64,000 nt of DNA. It comes from Bacteroidales bacterium (GTDB lineage Bacteria; Bacteroidota; Bacteroidia; Bacteroidales; P3). The stretch lies in NCBI GenBank assembly GCA_017960605.1, contig JAGCYV010000001.1, forward strand, positions 17,900 through 81,899, written 5' to 3'. Position 1 is the stretch's first letter, and each line of letters begins with the position of its first letter. A model generated the notes under the pieces. It ran no database searches. It saw only the letters and a program-made list of their open reading frames with translations, and was not told the origin of the DNA. A program made the translations under genes and the position numbers. Shown here piece after piece: positions 51,248-59,942 of this stretch.

Positions 51248-52090
51248 ATGAATAACAAGTTTGACTGGAACCGTTTCTGCAAAGTCGTCAACAAAGACTT
51301 TCGCAATATGTGGCCGATGTTCGGCACCACAATGATTATCCTTGCCGTGCTGCCCTTCGCGGTGTGGCTCTTTATGACCGTGCTGGGTGTTGACGTCCCG
51401 CTCGACCCCGCCTTCCGCCTGATTATGATTGAGGGTGTGGCATACATTGCCGCCCTGATGGCACCTTCGCGCATGTACCGCACATGGAACATCCGCAACG
51501 AGGGCATCTATTATGCTATGCTTCCCGCTTCCAAACTGGAGAAATTCATCAGCGCGCTGTTCTTCTCACTCGTCGTCTGTCCGTTGGCCGTCTATCTCGG
51601 CGGTATGGCGCTCGACGTGTTCCTCACTGCACTGCCTTTCGGCCCATGGGAGGACTGGCTCTGGCAGAGCAAGGTGGGTTTCCCCTTCATCTTTGATATG
51701 ACATTCTTTGATAATTTAGTTGCTGCCGGAGAAGAAATGGACTTATTTGACTACTATGGTTACTGGTGGGTGAGTTCCTGCTGGACGGGATACATCTCCA
51801 CCGTGCTGATGTTCTTCTTCACCGCCACCCTCTTCAAGCGTCACAAAGTGCTGCAGACCATCCTTTGGCTTTATGTCATCGAGTTTGCCTTCAGCATCGT
51901 CCTCATCCCGGTGTTCGTTGCCCTCTTCAGCAATACCGACATCATGGAGGGCTTGTACGACTACATCAACAGCCGCGACCCGCAGACGCTGTTCAATTGG
52001 CTGTTCGTCGGCACGAATGTCTTGAACGTGCTGCTGACCGCCCTCTTCGGGTGGCTCAGTTGGCGCCGCCTGAAGAAGATGCCGTATTAG
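51248..52090 (+). CDS. ABC-2-type permease, second copy
   Basis: 280 residues, six membrane segments. The matching YYAMLPASKLEKFISALFFSL segment shows it is a paralogue of the preceding gene, enlarged by a loop of about 40 residues (VAAGEEMDLFDYYGYWW). A heterodimeric permease with the first copy is likely. Confidence 0.8.
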   Translation: MNNKFDWNRFCKVVNKDFRNMWPMFGTTMIILAVLPFAVWLFMTVLGVDVPLDPAFRLIMIEGVAYIAALMAPSRMYRTWNIRNEGIYYAMLPASKLEKFISALFFSLVVCPLAVYLGGMALDVFLTALPFGPWEDWLWQSKVGFPFIFDMTFFDNLVAAGEEMDLFDYYGYWWVSSCWTGYISTVLMFFFTATLFKRHKVLQTILWLYVIEFAFSIVLIPVFVALFSNTDIMEGLYDYINSRDPQTLFNWLFVGTNVLNVLLTALFGWLSWRRLKKMPY

Positions 52091-52120
52091 TTAAGAGTTA
52101 AGAATTAAAAGTTAAGAGTT
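52090..52120 (+). repeat. GTTAAGA heptamer repeat
   Basis: Units GTTAAGA, GTTAAGA, ATTAAAA and GTTAAGA, 7 bp each, filling the gap between the second permease and the lipoprotein gene. Confidence 0.8.
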
Positions 52121-52828
52121 ATGAAACGTTTAGCATTAATAGCCGTTATGGCAGGGCTGGTGTTCTGCGGATGCCATTACAAGAAAACCGTGGACGAGAC
52201 CATCGAGACCGACCGCTACACGCTGCACATCCAGGACCTCAAGACCTATTGCACCGCGACGGGCAATAGCGAGGTGAAGCAACGCTTTAAGGCTGATACG
52301 ACTGTCCTGAGTATCACAATACCGAGGTTGGCCATGCACCTCGCCGCCATGACACGTGGACCGTACCTCGACAGCGTGATGTTCTACGTTGACATGGACA
52401 AGCAGACTTTCCTGCCGACCTATGTCTACACCATCGTCGACCGCGACACAACCCAAGCGAAGGACTACACCCCACTGATGCAGGCCCTGATGGACCGAGG
52501 CATACTTCGTGCCGACACCGTCTATGAGCCGCGGCATCTGCTTGTCATCTCCGACACTGCCCGCCTCAATAATTATCGCAAGATGAAGGCTGACCTCGAC
52601 TTCACCAATGTCCTCTCGATGTCCGTGCAACTACAGCAGAGTTACTTCATGCCGGTGACGCCCGGTCCCGGAGTGAATCTGGACATCATGACTGACGGCC
52701 ATTTCATGGGCGACAACTGGGAGAAGGACAGCCTATGGCTCGACGAGCGCGGGCTCCGCGTCATCCCCGACCCGCAGGGTAGCCTGCTCCGTATAGTAAT
52801 TTTTAACCGTGCAAAAGGAAGGATTTAA
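52121..52828 (+). CDS. Lipoprotein of the ABC operon, first
   Basis: 235 residues. Lipobox VFCGC with the lipid-modified cysteine near residue 18. The rest is soluble, mixed alpha/beta, with no family that I recognise. Its place between permeases and regulator suggests a substrate- or stress-sensing surface partner of the exporter. Confidence 0.75.
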   Translation: MKRLALIAVMAGLVFCGCHYKKTVDETIETDRYTLHIQDLKTYCTATGNSEVKQRFKADTTVLSITIPRLAMHLAAMTRGPYLDSVMFYVDMDKQTFLPTYVYTIVDRDTTQAKDYTPLMQALMDRGILRADTVYEPRHLLVISDTARLNNYRKMKADLDFTNVLSMSVQLQQSYFMPVTPGPGVNLDIMTDGHFMGDNWEKDSLWLDERGLRVIPDPQGSLLRIVIFNRAKGRI

Positions 52829-52831
52829 ACC

Positions 52832-53554
52832 ATGAAACGTATAGCTTTTGTAATGGCCGTAATGGCAAGTGTGCTGTTTGCAGCATGCGGCGAGAATACA
52901 AAGATAGATATCAAGTACGAACACCCGGAGCGTTACAGCGTCGGCGATGCCACGCTGAGTCAGCCCGTCAGCAGCATCAGCGTCGACTGGCTCTTCGGTA
53001 ACGTGGACATTGTCTATTCCGACGACTCCGCGGTGCGCATCCATGAGGAGATTCAGGAGGGCTTCCTCCCGCTGACCGACTCACTGCAGATGCGCTACTA
53101 TGTCGATGAGGAGGGCGAGCTTGAGATACAATACTGCGGTCATGGCAAGTACCGCTACGGCGATTTGAAGAACATTCGCAAGCACCTTGTTGTCGAAGTG
53201 CCGCGCAGCACAGTGCTCGACGATATCGACATCGAAGGTGTCGAGACAGGAGTGACTGTCGAGCGGGTGTTGAGTCGTGAGGTGACCATAGATGGTGTGA
53301 AGGTTAATGTCAATGCCGTTTACCCCGACAACCTGCCCAACGAGATCGACATCGACGGCGTCCAGTGCCTGCTCGCACTCCATGTGGTGCCAGAAACGGC
53401 GGGTCTGACCATCGAGATGTCGGGTATAAAGCCTTGGCTCACGTGCGACCTGCCCTCGCACAAAGAGGGCGAGAAAACCATCGTCGGAGACGGCCGGTGC
53501 AAGGTGGATGCCGACGGCGTTGGCATCAAACTGAGCATCCGTGAACTGAAATAA
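52832..53554 (+). CDS. Lipoprotein of the ABC operon, second (DUF4097-like)
   Basis: 240 residues. Lipobox LFAAC near residue 19. The body is built of short beta strands with ISVDWLFGNVDIVYSDD-type and VEVPRSTVLDDIDIEGV-type repeats, resembling the right-handed beta-helix DUF4097 adhesin-like domain. It is four bases after the first lipoprotein gene. Function unknown. Confidence 0.7.
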   Translation: MKRIAFVMAVMASVLFAACGENTKIDIKYEHPERYSVGDATLSQPVSSISVDWLFGNVDIVYSDDSAVRIHEEIQEGFLPLTDSLQMRYYVDEEGELEIQYCGHGKYRYGDLKNIRKHLVVEVPRSTVLDDIDIEGVETGVTVERVLSREVTIDGVKVNVNAVYPDNLPNEIDIDGVQCLLALHVVPETAGLTIEMSGIKPWLTCDLPSHKEGEKTIVGDGRCKVDADGVGIKLSIRELK

Positions 53555-53567
53555 AGAAGGAGAGACT

Positions 53568-53918
53568 ATGGACTTCAGGAAACAGAAACCAATATACCTG
53601 CAGATAGCCGACCACCTGTCGGAGCAGGTGCTGCAAGGATCGTTGACACCCGACGACCGCATGCCGTCGGTGCGCGACGTGGCCGCCTCGATGGGTGTGA
53701 ATCCCAACACCGTGATGCGCTCATTCGACTACCTGCAGCAAGAAGAAATCATCTACCAGCGTCGTGGTGTGGGCTACTTCGTGAGCCCCGATGCCAAGGA
53801 GAAGATCCTCGCCGAGCAACGGCGAGAATTCCTTGAAGAGGAGCTTCCCTACATACGCCAGCGTATGAAGACGCTAGGCATCAGTATCGACGAACTGACA
53901 TTAGATGATGTGATATGA
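53568..53918 (+). CDS. GntR-family regulator (YtrA-like)
   Basis: 116 residues: a winged-helix GntR domain (QIADHLSEQVLQGSLTPDDRMPSVRDVA) and only a short helical C-terminus, as in the YtrA subfamily. These repress their own ABC operons and respond to cell-envelope antibiotics in some bacteria. It probably controls the operon around it. The stop overlaps the next gene by four bases. Confidence 0.92.
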   Translation: MDFRKQKPIYLQIADHLSEQVLQGSLTPDDRMPSVRDVAASMGVNPNTVMRSFDYLQQEEIIYQRRGVGYFVSPDAKEKILAEQRREFLEEELPYIRQRMKTLGISIDELTLDDVI

Positions 53919-54832
53919 AAACAAAAGTTATTGTCATTCTTGCAGCGGCAGCGATGCTGGCCACAGGTTGCCGCGATATCAGGCGTCAGGTGAACGATTT
54001 GTTAGTCTATCCTACCACCGCCGAGGAGGTGGCTGCGACGGCCAAGGACTATCACTCCGACGCAGCCATGGTGGTCACCAAGGCCGACACGCAGTATGTG
54101 CTCTATCGCCGTAACTCGGCTTGGAGCAAGCGTGATGGTGAACAGCGATGCTATGCCATGCGCTATGTGTCGCAACACCGCTGCCGTCACGACTTCAGCG
54201 CCCGCGGAGGAGAGTTCCGCCTCGACGAGCCCGGGCAGCCTGTGGCGCTCACCCGCAATGGCGAAAATGCCCTTGCACTCGCCGTTGACAGTGTTGTGAT
54301 AGTTGTGGCCGACATCGCCGTCACCGACAGCGCGACCACCTTCCGCTTCGGCTTCGACGAACCCGACCGCTCGGCGGTGCTCTACTTCTACGATGCTGGT
54401 GTCCAGCCGAAAGACCCCTTCGACGAGACTTCTATCCAGCAGATGTTGAGCCTTGCGCTGATGCTGGACGACCTTATGGCCGACTGGGATGGTGATATTG
54501 ACTCTGGCTTTGTCGAGGCCGATGCCGCTCAGGAGGAAGCCGAAGTCGCGAGAGAGGATGCTGAAGACGCCCTCAAGGCTTTCGACTACTTTGCCGAGTA
54601 CTCGCGTATGGATAGCATTGCCGGAGCGCTGGGCTTCACAGGCAAGAAGACTGTCGCTGTGGGCGACAACCACCTCAAGTATGTGGCTTCAGGCGGCGAG
54701 AATGGTCTGATGGATTGTTATTCCCGTATGGAACGTATGTCCGAAGCAGCCAAGGACTGCCATTGCAAGCGTTACACCGTCGAACACAAAGGTCCCCGTC
54801 ACCGCAAGTGCCAGTTCACAATCGAGTGGTAG
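53915..54832 (+). CDS. Lipoprotein of unknown function, last gene of the ABC operon
   Basis: 305 residues. Lipobox LATGC near residue 19. Acidic middle (about 200-225, QEEAEVAREDAEDA) that may be helical. No known family. Overlap with the regulator gene indicates coupled expression. A shared terminator lies after it. Confidence 0.75.
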   Translation: MKTKVIVILAAAAMLATGCRDIRRQVNDLLVYPTTAEEVAATAKDYHSDAAMVVTKADTQYVLYRRNSAWSKRDGEQRCYAMRYVSQHRCRHDFSARGGEFRLDEPGQPVALTRNGENALALAVDSVVIVVADIAVTDSATTFRFGFDEPDRSAVLYFYDAGVQPKDPFDETSIQQMLSLALMLDDLMADWDGDIDSGFVEADAAQEEAEVAREDAEDALKAFDYFAEYSRMDSIAGALGFTGKKTVAVGDNHLKYVASGGENGLMDCYSRMERMSEAAKDCHCKRYTVEHKGPRHRKCQFTIEW

Positions 54833-54852
54833 AAGAGAGGAGGGAAGAGACG

Positions 54853-54878
54853 AGGGCCGCCCCATTCAGGGCGGCCCT
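54853..54878 (+). terminator. Terminator between convergent genes
   Basis: AGGGCCGCCC/GGGCGGCCCT stem with a short loop, followed by CTCTCTGTTT. It ends the ABC operon and may also serve the convergent lysozyme-like gene, whose stop is eight bases away. Confidence 0.85.
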
Positions 54879-54885
54879 CTCTGTT

Positions 54886-56163
54886 TCATTGTGCTGTATG
54901 TTCCATCGGCACCACCTTGCTGTGGTCGATGCCGTAGGGGTCGGGCTCTTCTTCGGAAATGCTTGATTGCTTGATTGCTTGATTGCTTGAGTCCTGTCGG
55001 TATTCGAGGCCTTTCTCGGGGCGGGCACAGTCGCTCATGTTGTCCTGTATCTGTTCGATTTCTTCGGCGGTGAGGGCGCGGTCGGTATTGACAAAGCGTT
55101 GCCGCAGGAAAGGGAATGCTGCCGCAAGTTCGCCGCTGTAGTAGAAGTCGAACCCGATGGCACCAAAGGTGTATTCACGGTCACCTACGGTGATGTGGCT
55201 ACCGCCCGGCATGGGGTCGGGCTTGGGATGCGACTGGCTGAAGCCTACGTTGAAGAGTGTGAAGAGCACATCGGGACGGTCGCTGATGTCGTAGCCCGCA
55301 CGACGCCATTGGAGCATGGTTTGGTGCAGGATGCAGCCGGTATAGATGTAGCTGTAGAGGTGATTGCGGTAATCGACGAGGCGGTTGTAGCGTTCGGTCT
55401 CATGGTCGTCGGTGGTGAAGTCGAGCAGGTGTTCGTAGGCAGGTCCCATGTAGTATTCCGACAAAGGGTCTTTCAGGTGCTCTTCCACCGCCTCGGCGGT
55501 GAAGTCCTTGATGCCGTTTACGCCGTAGCTGAACTGGCTCTGCACGCTCAACACCTTGACCGGGCCGAGGTATTTCTTGAAGGTCTCGCGCGTGGAGTTG
55601 AAAAGGCGTATCTGTTCGCCGATGAGGCAGCCGACGATAAGGCGGGGCTCGACGCCTGTAAGGCGCCCAGCTTCACGGATAAGAGCACTGTCGCGCAGGA
55701 TGGCTTCTTTGAGGGCTGGCCATTCGGGACCAGCCATCCAGGGTATGGCGTTTTGTGTGGTGGGTGCCGATTGTTGGGTGTCGAGGGTGTCGGTATAGAT
55801 GCTCAGGGCGGCAACCATGCGGTCGATCAGCATGGGGTCGTCGCTGATGGAGGAGGCGTTCAGGATAAGACGCGCGTTGACCGGATAGCGGTGGGCCAAT
55901 GCTGCCAGACGGTCGAGTTGCGAGGCCCACAACTCATCAAGTTCCTCGGGAGTCATCTCCTTGGCTTTTTCTATTTCGCTGACTGACATCAGGTAGCGGT
56001 AGTTCTTATCCACCGCACCCTTGTTGTTGGTCACTCCCAACTGATAGAGTCCCCAGGCTCCGATGATGGCCATCCCTGCCAGCGCAAAGAGCACCAAGAC
56101 AATGTCTATGGCTTTGCGCCACCAGGGACGCTGCAGAAATTCAATCCACAATTGTTTCATCAC
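54886..56163 (-). CDS. Membrane-anchored lysozyme-like protein (DUF1402-type)
   Basis: 425 residues. One N-terminal membrane anchor (about 19-41) and a periplasmic lysozyme-like domain: GVEPRLIVGCLIGEQIR with the possible catalytic Glu, SYGVNGIK, and FTLFNVGFSQSHPKP. This resembles DUF1402/transglycosylase-like proteins. The C-terminal tail carries an in-frame octamer repeat (SSNQAIKQSS). It is third behind yidC and nhaD with 12-bp gaps. Enzyme activity is not proven. Confidence 0.7.
   Translation of the reverse strand: MMKQLWIEFLQRPWWRKAIDIVLVLFALAGMAIIGAWGLYQLGVTNNKGAVDKNYRYLMSVSEIEKAKEMTPEELDELWASQLDRLAALAHRYPVNARLILNASSISDDPMLIDRMVAALSIYTDTLDTQQSAPTTQNAIPWMAGPEWPALKEAILRDSALIREAGRLTGVEPRLIVGCLIGEQIRLFNSTRETFKKYLGPVKVLSVQSQFSYGVNGIKDFTAEAVEEHLKDPLSEYYMGPAYEHLLDFTTDDHETERYNRLVDYRNHLYSYIYTGCILHQTMLQWRRAGYDISDRPDVLFTLFNVGFSQSHPKPDPMPGGSHITVGDREYTFGAIGFDFYYSGELAAAFPFLRQRFVNTDRALTAEEIEQIQDNMSDCARPEKGLEYRQDSSNQAIKQSSISEEEPDPYGIDHSKVVPMEHTAQ
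54961..54993 (-). repeat. Octamer repeat inside the lysozyme-like gene
   Basis: Four 8-bp GATTGCTT-type units read as SSNQAIKQSS, the same peptide as in lpxB and rimO, in the C-terminal tail. Confidence 0.88.
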
Positions 56164-56175
56164 CCGATTACAGGA

Positions 56176-57549
56176 TTACACCATGCTGCTCCACCAGTCG
56201 AAAGGTTCGAGCATCAGGTTCATGCCAATGAATACGATGGCGCCGGCGATATATCCGACCAATGCGAGCCAGGATATTTTCTTGAGGTACCAGATGAAGT
56301 CGATTTTCTCCATGCCCATGACGGCCACACCAGCGGCCGAGCCGATGATGAGCAGCGAGCCACCCGTGCCGGCGCAGTAGGCCAGGAACTCCCAGAAGGG
56401 ATGGTTGGCGATGAAGCCCTCGGGACTGATGGGATACATGCCTTGAACGGCTGCCACCAGCGGCACATTGTCAACGATGGACGAAAGGACGCCGATAATG
56501 AGGTCGATGAGGAAGAAGCCGACGGTGTGCGGACCCACGGTGATGTCGCGCATGGAGTCGAGTCCCATGGCAAGACTGCCGAGGATGCCGGCCACCTTGA
56601 GGCAGCTGACAGCCATCAGGATGCCAAGGAAGAAGAGGATGGTGGGCACATCGACGTGCTCAAGAGTAGAGACGGCAGTAGGCAACTTGTGACCCTCTTT
56701 GGAATGTTTGCGGCTCAGGATCTCGGTGGTGACCCACAGGACAGAGAGGCTGAGGAGCATGCCGAGGTAGGGGGGCAGGTGGGTGATGGTTTTGAAGACG
56801 GGCACAAAAATGAGGCCGCAGACACCCATGATGAGCACCAGCTTACGCATCCAGGGTGCCACCTCGATGCCGCTTTGGGCCTCTTCAGGACGCTCGATGT
56901 CGCCTTTGAGCTGACTGCCCAGAATGACGAGAGGCACCACCATGCAGACGAGGCTGGGGATGATGGTTTTGACGATGATGTTGACGGTGGTCACCTGCCC
57001 TTTGATCCAGAGCATGATGGTGGTGACGTCGCCGATGGGACTCCAGGCGCCGCCGGCGTTGGCGGCGAGGATGACCATGCCGGCAAAGAACCAGCGTTCC
57101 TTGCGGTCGGCGATGAGCTTGCGGAGCAGGGCGACCATGACAATGGCGGTGGTCATGTTGTCAAGCAGGGCCGAGAGGAAGAATGTGAGGATGGAAATGA
57201 CCCACAGGAGTTTCTTCTTGTCGGTAGTGGTGATGTGGTCGGTGATGACGGTGAATCCTTGGTAGTCTTCAATGAGGGTGACGATGGTCATGGCGCCCAA
57301 CAGGAAGAAGACAATCTCGGCCGTCTCGCCGAGGTTCTCCACAAGGCGTGTGCTCACGAAGGAGCGGTAGCCTTCGAAGCCGCCATAGCTGGCCAGCACC
57401 TCGGGGTTGTTCATGTTGAACATGTTGAAAACAGCCCATGTGAGGCAGCCCAGCAACAGCGCTGTGGCTGTTTTGTTGATTTTCAACGGGTGCTCCAGCG
57501 CGATGCAGGCGTACCCGAGGATGAATATTGTAACTAGTGTAACAACCAT
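56176..57549 (-). CDS. nhaD: NhaD-type sodium/proton antiporter
   Basis: 457 residues, about 12 membrane segments. Typical NhaD blocks are SALLDNMTTAIVMVALLR, LAANAGGAWSPIGDVTT and SSIVDNVPLVAAVQGMYP, which hold the conserved ion-site acidic and polar residues of the ion-transporter superfamily. It expels sodium in exchange for protons at the inner membrane. It lies 12 bp from yidC. Confidence 0.93.
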   Translation of the reverse strand: MVVTLVTIFILGYACIALEHPLKINKTATALLLGCLTWAVFNMFNMNNPEVLASYGGFEGYRSFVSTRLVENLGETAEIVFFLLGAMTIVTLIEDYQGFTVITDHITTTDKKKLLWVISILTFFLSALLDNMTTAIVMVALLRKLIADRKERWFFAGMVILAANAGGAWSPIGDVTTIMLWIKGQVTTVNIIVKTIIPSLVCMVVPLVILGSQLKGDIERPEEAQSGIEVAPWMRKLVLIMGVCGLIFVPVFKTITHLPPYLGMLLSLSVLWVTTEILSRKHSKEGHKLPTAVSTLEHVDVPTILFFLGILMAVSCLKVAGILGSLAMGLDSMRDITVGPHTVGFFLIDLIIGVLSSIVDNVPLVAAVQGMYPISPEGFIANHPFWEFLAYCAGTGGSLLIIGSAAGVAVMGMEKIDFIWYLKKISWLALVGYIAGAIVFIGMNLMLEPFDWWSSMV

Positions 57550-57561
57550 TGTATTGTAAGT

Positions 57562-59550
57562 TTATCGTTTTTGCTGTTTTTGCATCTGCTCGGCCTGCTT
57601 CTGCAGCTCTTCGAGGCGCTGCTGGAATTTGCTTTTCTTGGGTTTGTTGCCCTTGCCGTTGGCGTGTTTGGCGTCGTAGGCGGCCATGCGGGTACGCACC
57701 TTCTTCTCGTTGGTGAAGCGGCGGATGAGCATCATGGTGGTCATCGTGAAGGTCAGCGAGATAAGGTAGTACAGGTTCAGTCCCGCGCTCTGGCTGTTGA
57801 AGATGAAGAGCATCATGAAGGGCATGAAATACATCATGAACTTCATGCCGGGCATGCTCTGCGTGCCGGCCTGCTGCTTCATGGTGTACCACGTGTAGAA
57901 GAACTGCATGCCGAACATTAGCAGGCAGAAGAGCGAGATATGGTCGCCGTAGAGTGGTATATTGAAGCCGAAGTCGAGGATAGAGTCGTAGTTGGAAAGG
58001 TCGGGGCACCACAGGAAGGGCTTCTGGCGCAGCTCGATGGCGATGGGGAAGAACATGAACATGGCCGTGAGGAAAGGCATCTGTATCAGCACGGGCAGGC
58101 AGCCGGCCATCGGGCTGTAACCCGCCTTTTTCTGCAAGGCCATCATGGCCTGCTGCTTCTGCATGGCCTGCTCCTGGGCCGGGTATTTCTTGTTGAGGGC
58201 GTCCATCTCGGGCTTCAGGATGCGCATGATGGCGCCGCCTTGGTAGCTCTTGAAGACCAGGGGCAGCAGCACCAGTCGGATGAGCAGCGTGAAGACGATG
58301 ATGATGATGCCGTAGTTCCAGTTGAAACGCTCCAGGAAGTTGAACACCGGGACGATAAGGTAGCGGCTGATGCTTTTCGAGATGATGGTCCATCCGAGAG
58401 GCAGCATGCGGTCGTATCCGCGATGCATCTTGCGCAGGTCGCGCAACTTGGTGGGGCCGTAGTACCAACTCATGTGCATCTCGGGATGGTTCTCGTCGTA
58501 TTGCAAGCCGATGACGGCGCCCATGTCGGTCAGATAGTTGCGGGCGGTGTCGTTTTTGTCGGTCGCCACGGCCAGGGCGGCGTTCTCAAAAGGAACACCT
58601 CCTTCGGCATTGATGATGGCGGCAAAGTACTGGTCCTTGAAGGCCACCCAGTCGAGGTTCACCTTCACCTGCTTCTGCTTGTCCTGACCCATCGTGAGGT
58701 TGTCGGGGCTCTTGTCCTTGGGCGTCTTGTAGTAGATGCTGCTGTAGTAGCGCTCGCGGTCGCTGTTGCGGTTGCTCTTGCCGCGGCTGCCGCTGTTCAC
58801 CTTCTCCTGGCGCAGCATGCGGTTCTGCCATTGGAAGTCCATGTATGGGGTGTTTCGCACCACCTCTTTGAGGCCCACGAAGTTGATGTCGAAATCCACC
58901 TCGTAGCTGTCGCCGTGCATAGTGTAGGCGAATTCGAGGTAACCGTGATTGACGCTGTCGTCGATTTCGGCGCGGAAGCGCACGCGTAAAACTTCTTCCA
59001 AGTCAAGGGCGAGTTCGTTGTCGAGGAGACTGTTGTAAACAGGTCTGTCTGTGTCGCCGAGGTAGGGCACAAACACCAGGTCTTTGGTGTTGATTACACG
59101 GTTGTCCTCGGTCGAGAAAACGAGGTTCATATTGTCCTCCGAGGGCGTGATAAGCACCAGCTCGTTGCTGTCATAGGTCTGGTAGTCGGTCAGCACCACC
59201 CGATCGACGCGGGCGCCGAGGGTGTTGAATTCCACGGTCATCAGGTGGTTGCTCATGGTGAAACTACGCACCTCGCCCTGCGCGGCGGCATTGAAGACAC
59301 CCATGTCCTGCACCCGGCGGCCGGCGATGTGTTGCACGGTGGTGTCGCCGGCGGCGGCCAGGCTGTCGAGCCGGGCTTGCTCGGCGGCTATAGAGTCGGC
59401 TATGCGTTGTTCTTCCAACTGTGCCTGCATGGTGCTGTCATATACCCGCTGGCGCTCGGCCATCTCTTCCTTCGAAGGGGCCACCCAGAACATGTATCCG
59501 ACAAAGATTGCGAAAATCAGTACCAGTCCGATGATTGATTTCTTGTCCAT
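57562..59550 (-). CDS. yidC: Membrane protein insertase YidC
   Basis: 662 residues. N-terminal anchor (IIGLVLIFAIFVGYMFWVA), a large periplasmic beta domain (about 75-350), then the conserved insertase core with five helices, including the FKSYQGGAIMRILKPEMDAL segment, and a basic coiled C-terminus rich in Lys and Gln. It inserts inner-membrane proteins alone or with Sec. The upstream gap of 392 bp holds its promoter (TATCTTTG on the minus strand, 59625-59632) and a tandem repeat. Confidence 0.96.
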   Translation of the reverse strand: MDKKSIIGLVLIFAIFVGYMFWVAPSKEEMAERQRVYDSTMQAQLEEQRIADSIAAEQARLDSLAAAGDTTVQHIAGRRVQDMGVFNAAAQGEVRSFTMSNHLMTVEFNTLGARVDRVVLTDYQTYDSNELVLITPSEDNMNLVFSTEDNRVINTKDLVFVPYLGDTDRPVYNSLLDNELALDLEEVLRVRFRAEIDDSVNHGYLEFAYTMHGDSYEVDFDINFVGLKEVVRNTPYMDFQWQNRMLRQEKVNSGSRGKSNRNSDRERYYSSIYYKTPKDKSPDNLTMGQDKQKQVKVNLDWVAFKDQYFAAIINAEGGVPFENAALAVATDKNDTARNYLTDMGAVIGLQYDENHPEMHMSWYYGPTKLRDLRKMHRGYDRMLPLGWTIISKSISRYLIVPVFNFLERFNWNYGIIIIVFTLLIRLVLLPLVFKSYQGGAIMRILKPEMDALNKKYPAQEQAMQKQQAMMALQKKAGYSPMAGCLPVLIQMPFLTAMFMFFPIAIELRQKPFLWCPDLSNYDSILDFGFNIPLYGDHISLFCLLMFGMQFFYTWYTMKQQAGTQSMPGMKFMMYFMPFMMLFIFNSQSAGLNLYYLISLTFTMTTMMLIRRFTNEKKVRTRMAAYDAKHANGKGNKPKKSKFQQRLEELQKQAEQMQKQQKR

Positions 59551-59624
59551 CTATTCTTCTGTGTTGTCTGTTATCAATTGATTAGCAATACAATATATGC
59601 ACCTCTCGGTGCCGGTCGAATTTG

Positions 59625-59632
59625 CAAAGATA
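59625..59632 (-). promoter_or_regulatory. -7 promoter box of the yidC operon
   Basis: TATCTTTG on the minus strand, 75 bp before the yidC start. No clear TTTG at the normal distance. Confidence 0.6.
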
Positions 59633-59699
59633 CGAATAAAAACCGAATTGTGCGTTTCTTTTTTATATTTACTTCTCTAACTTGTCATTTTCGCCTTTG

Positions 59700-59821
59700 G
59701 TTTGCCCCCCGTTTGCCTCCTGTTTACCTAAAGGTTGCCTAAAGGTTGCCTAAAGGTTGCCTAAAGGTTACCTAAAGGTTACCTAAAGGTTACCTAAGGC
59801 TTACCTATAGCCTTCCTATGG
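59700..59821. repeat. 11-bp tandem repeat (GGTTGCCTAAA type)
   Basis: Eleven consecutive degenerate 11-bp units, from GTTTGCCCCCC through three GGTTGCCTAAA and two GGTTACCTAAA copies to GCCTTCCTATG. Units change gradually along the array. It occupies the centre of the gap between yidC and the beta-CASP gene; no gene is seen there. Confidence 0.9.
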
Positions 59822-59942
59822 AATTATAATTAATCTGGGCTGAGATACAGTGGGTTACGGGGTGTTGATAATTATTTGGAAAGCCGGGCAATAATCAGGG
59901 TGGCCATTCGTTAATATATTATCTTTATTTATGTAAAAAGAG

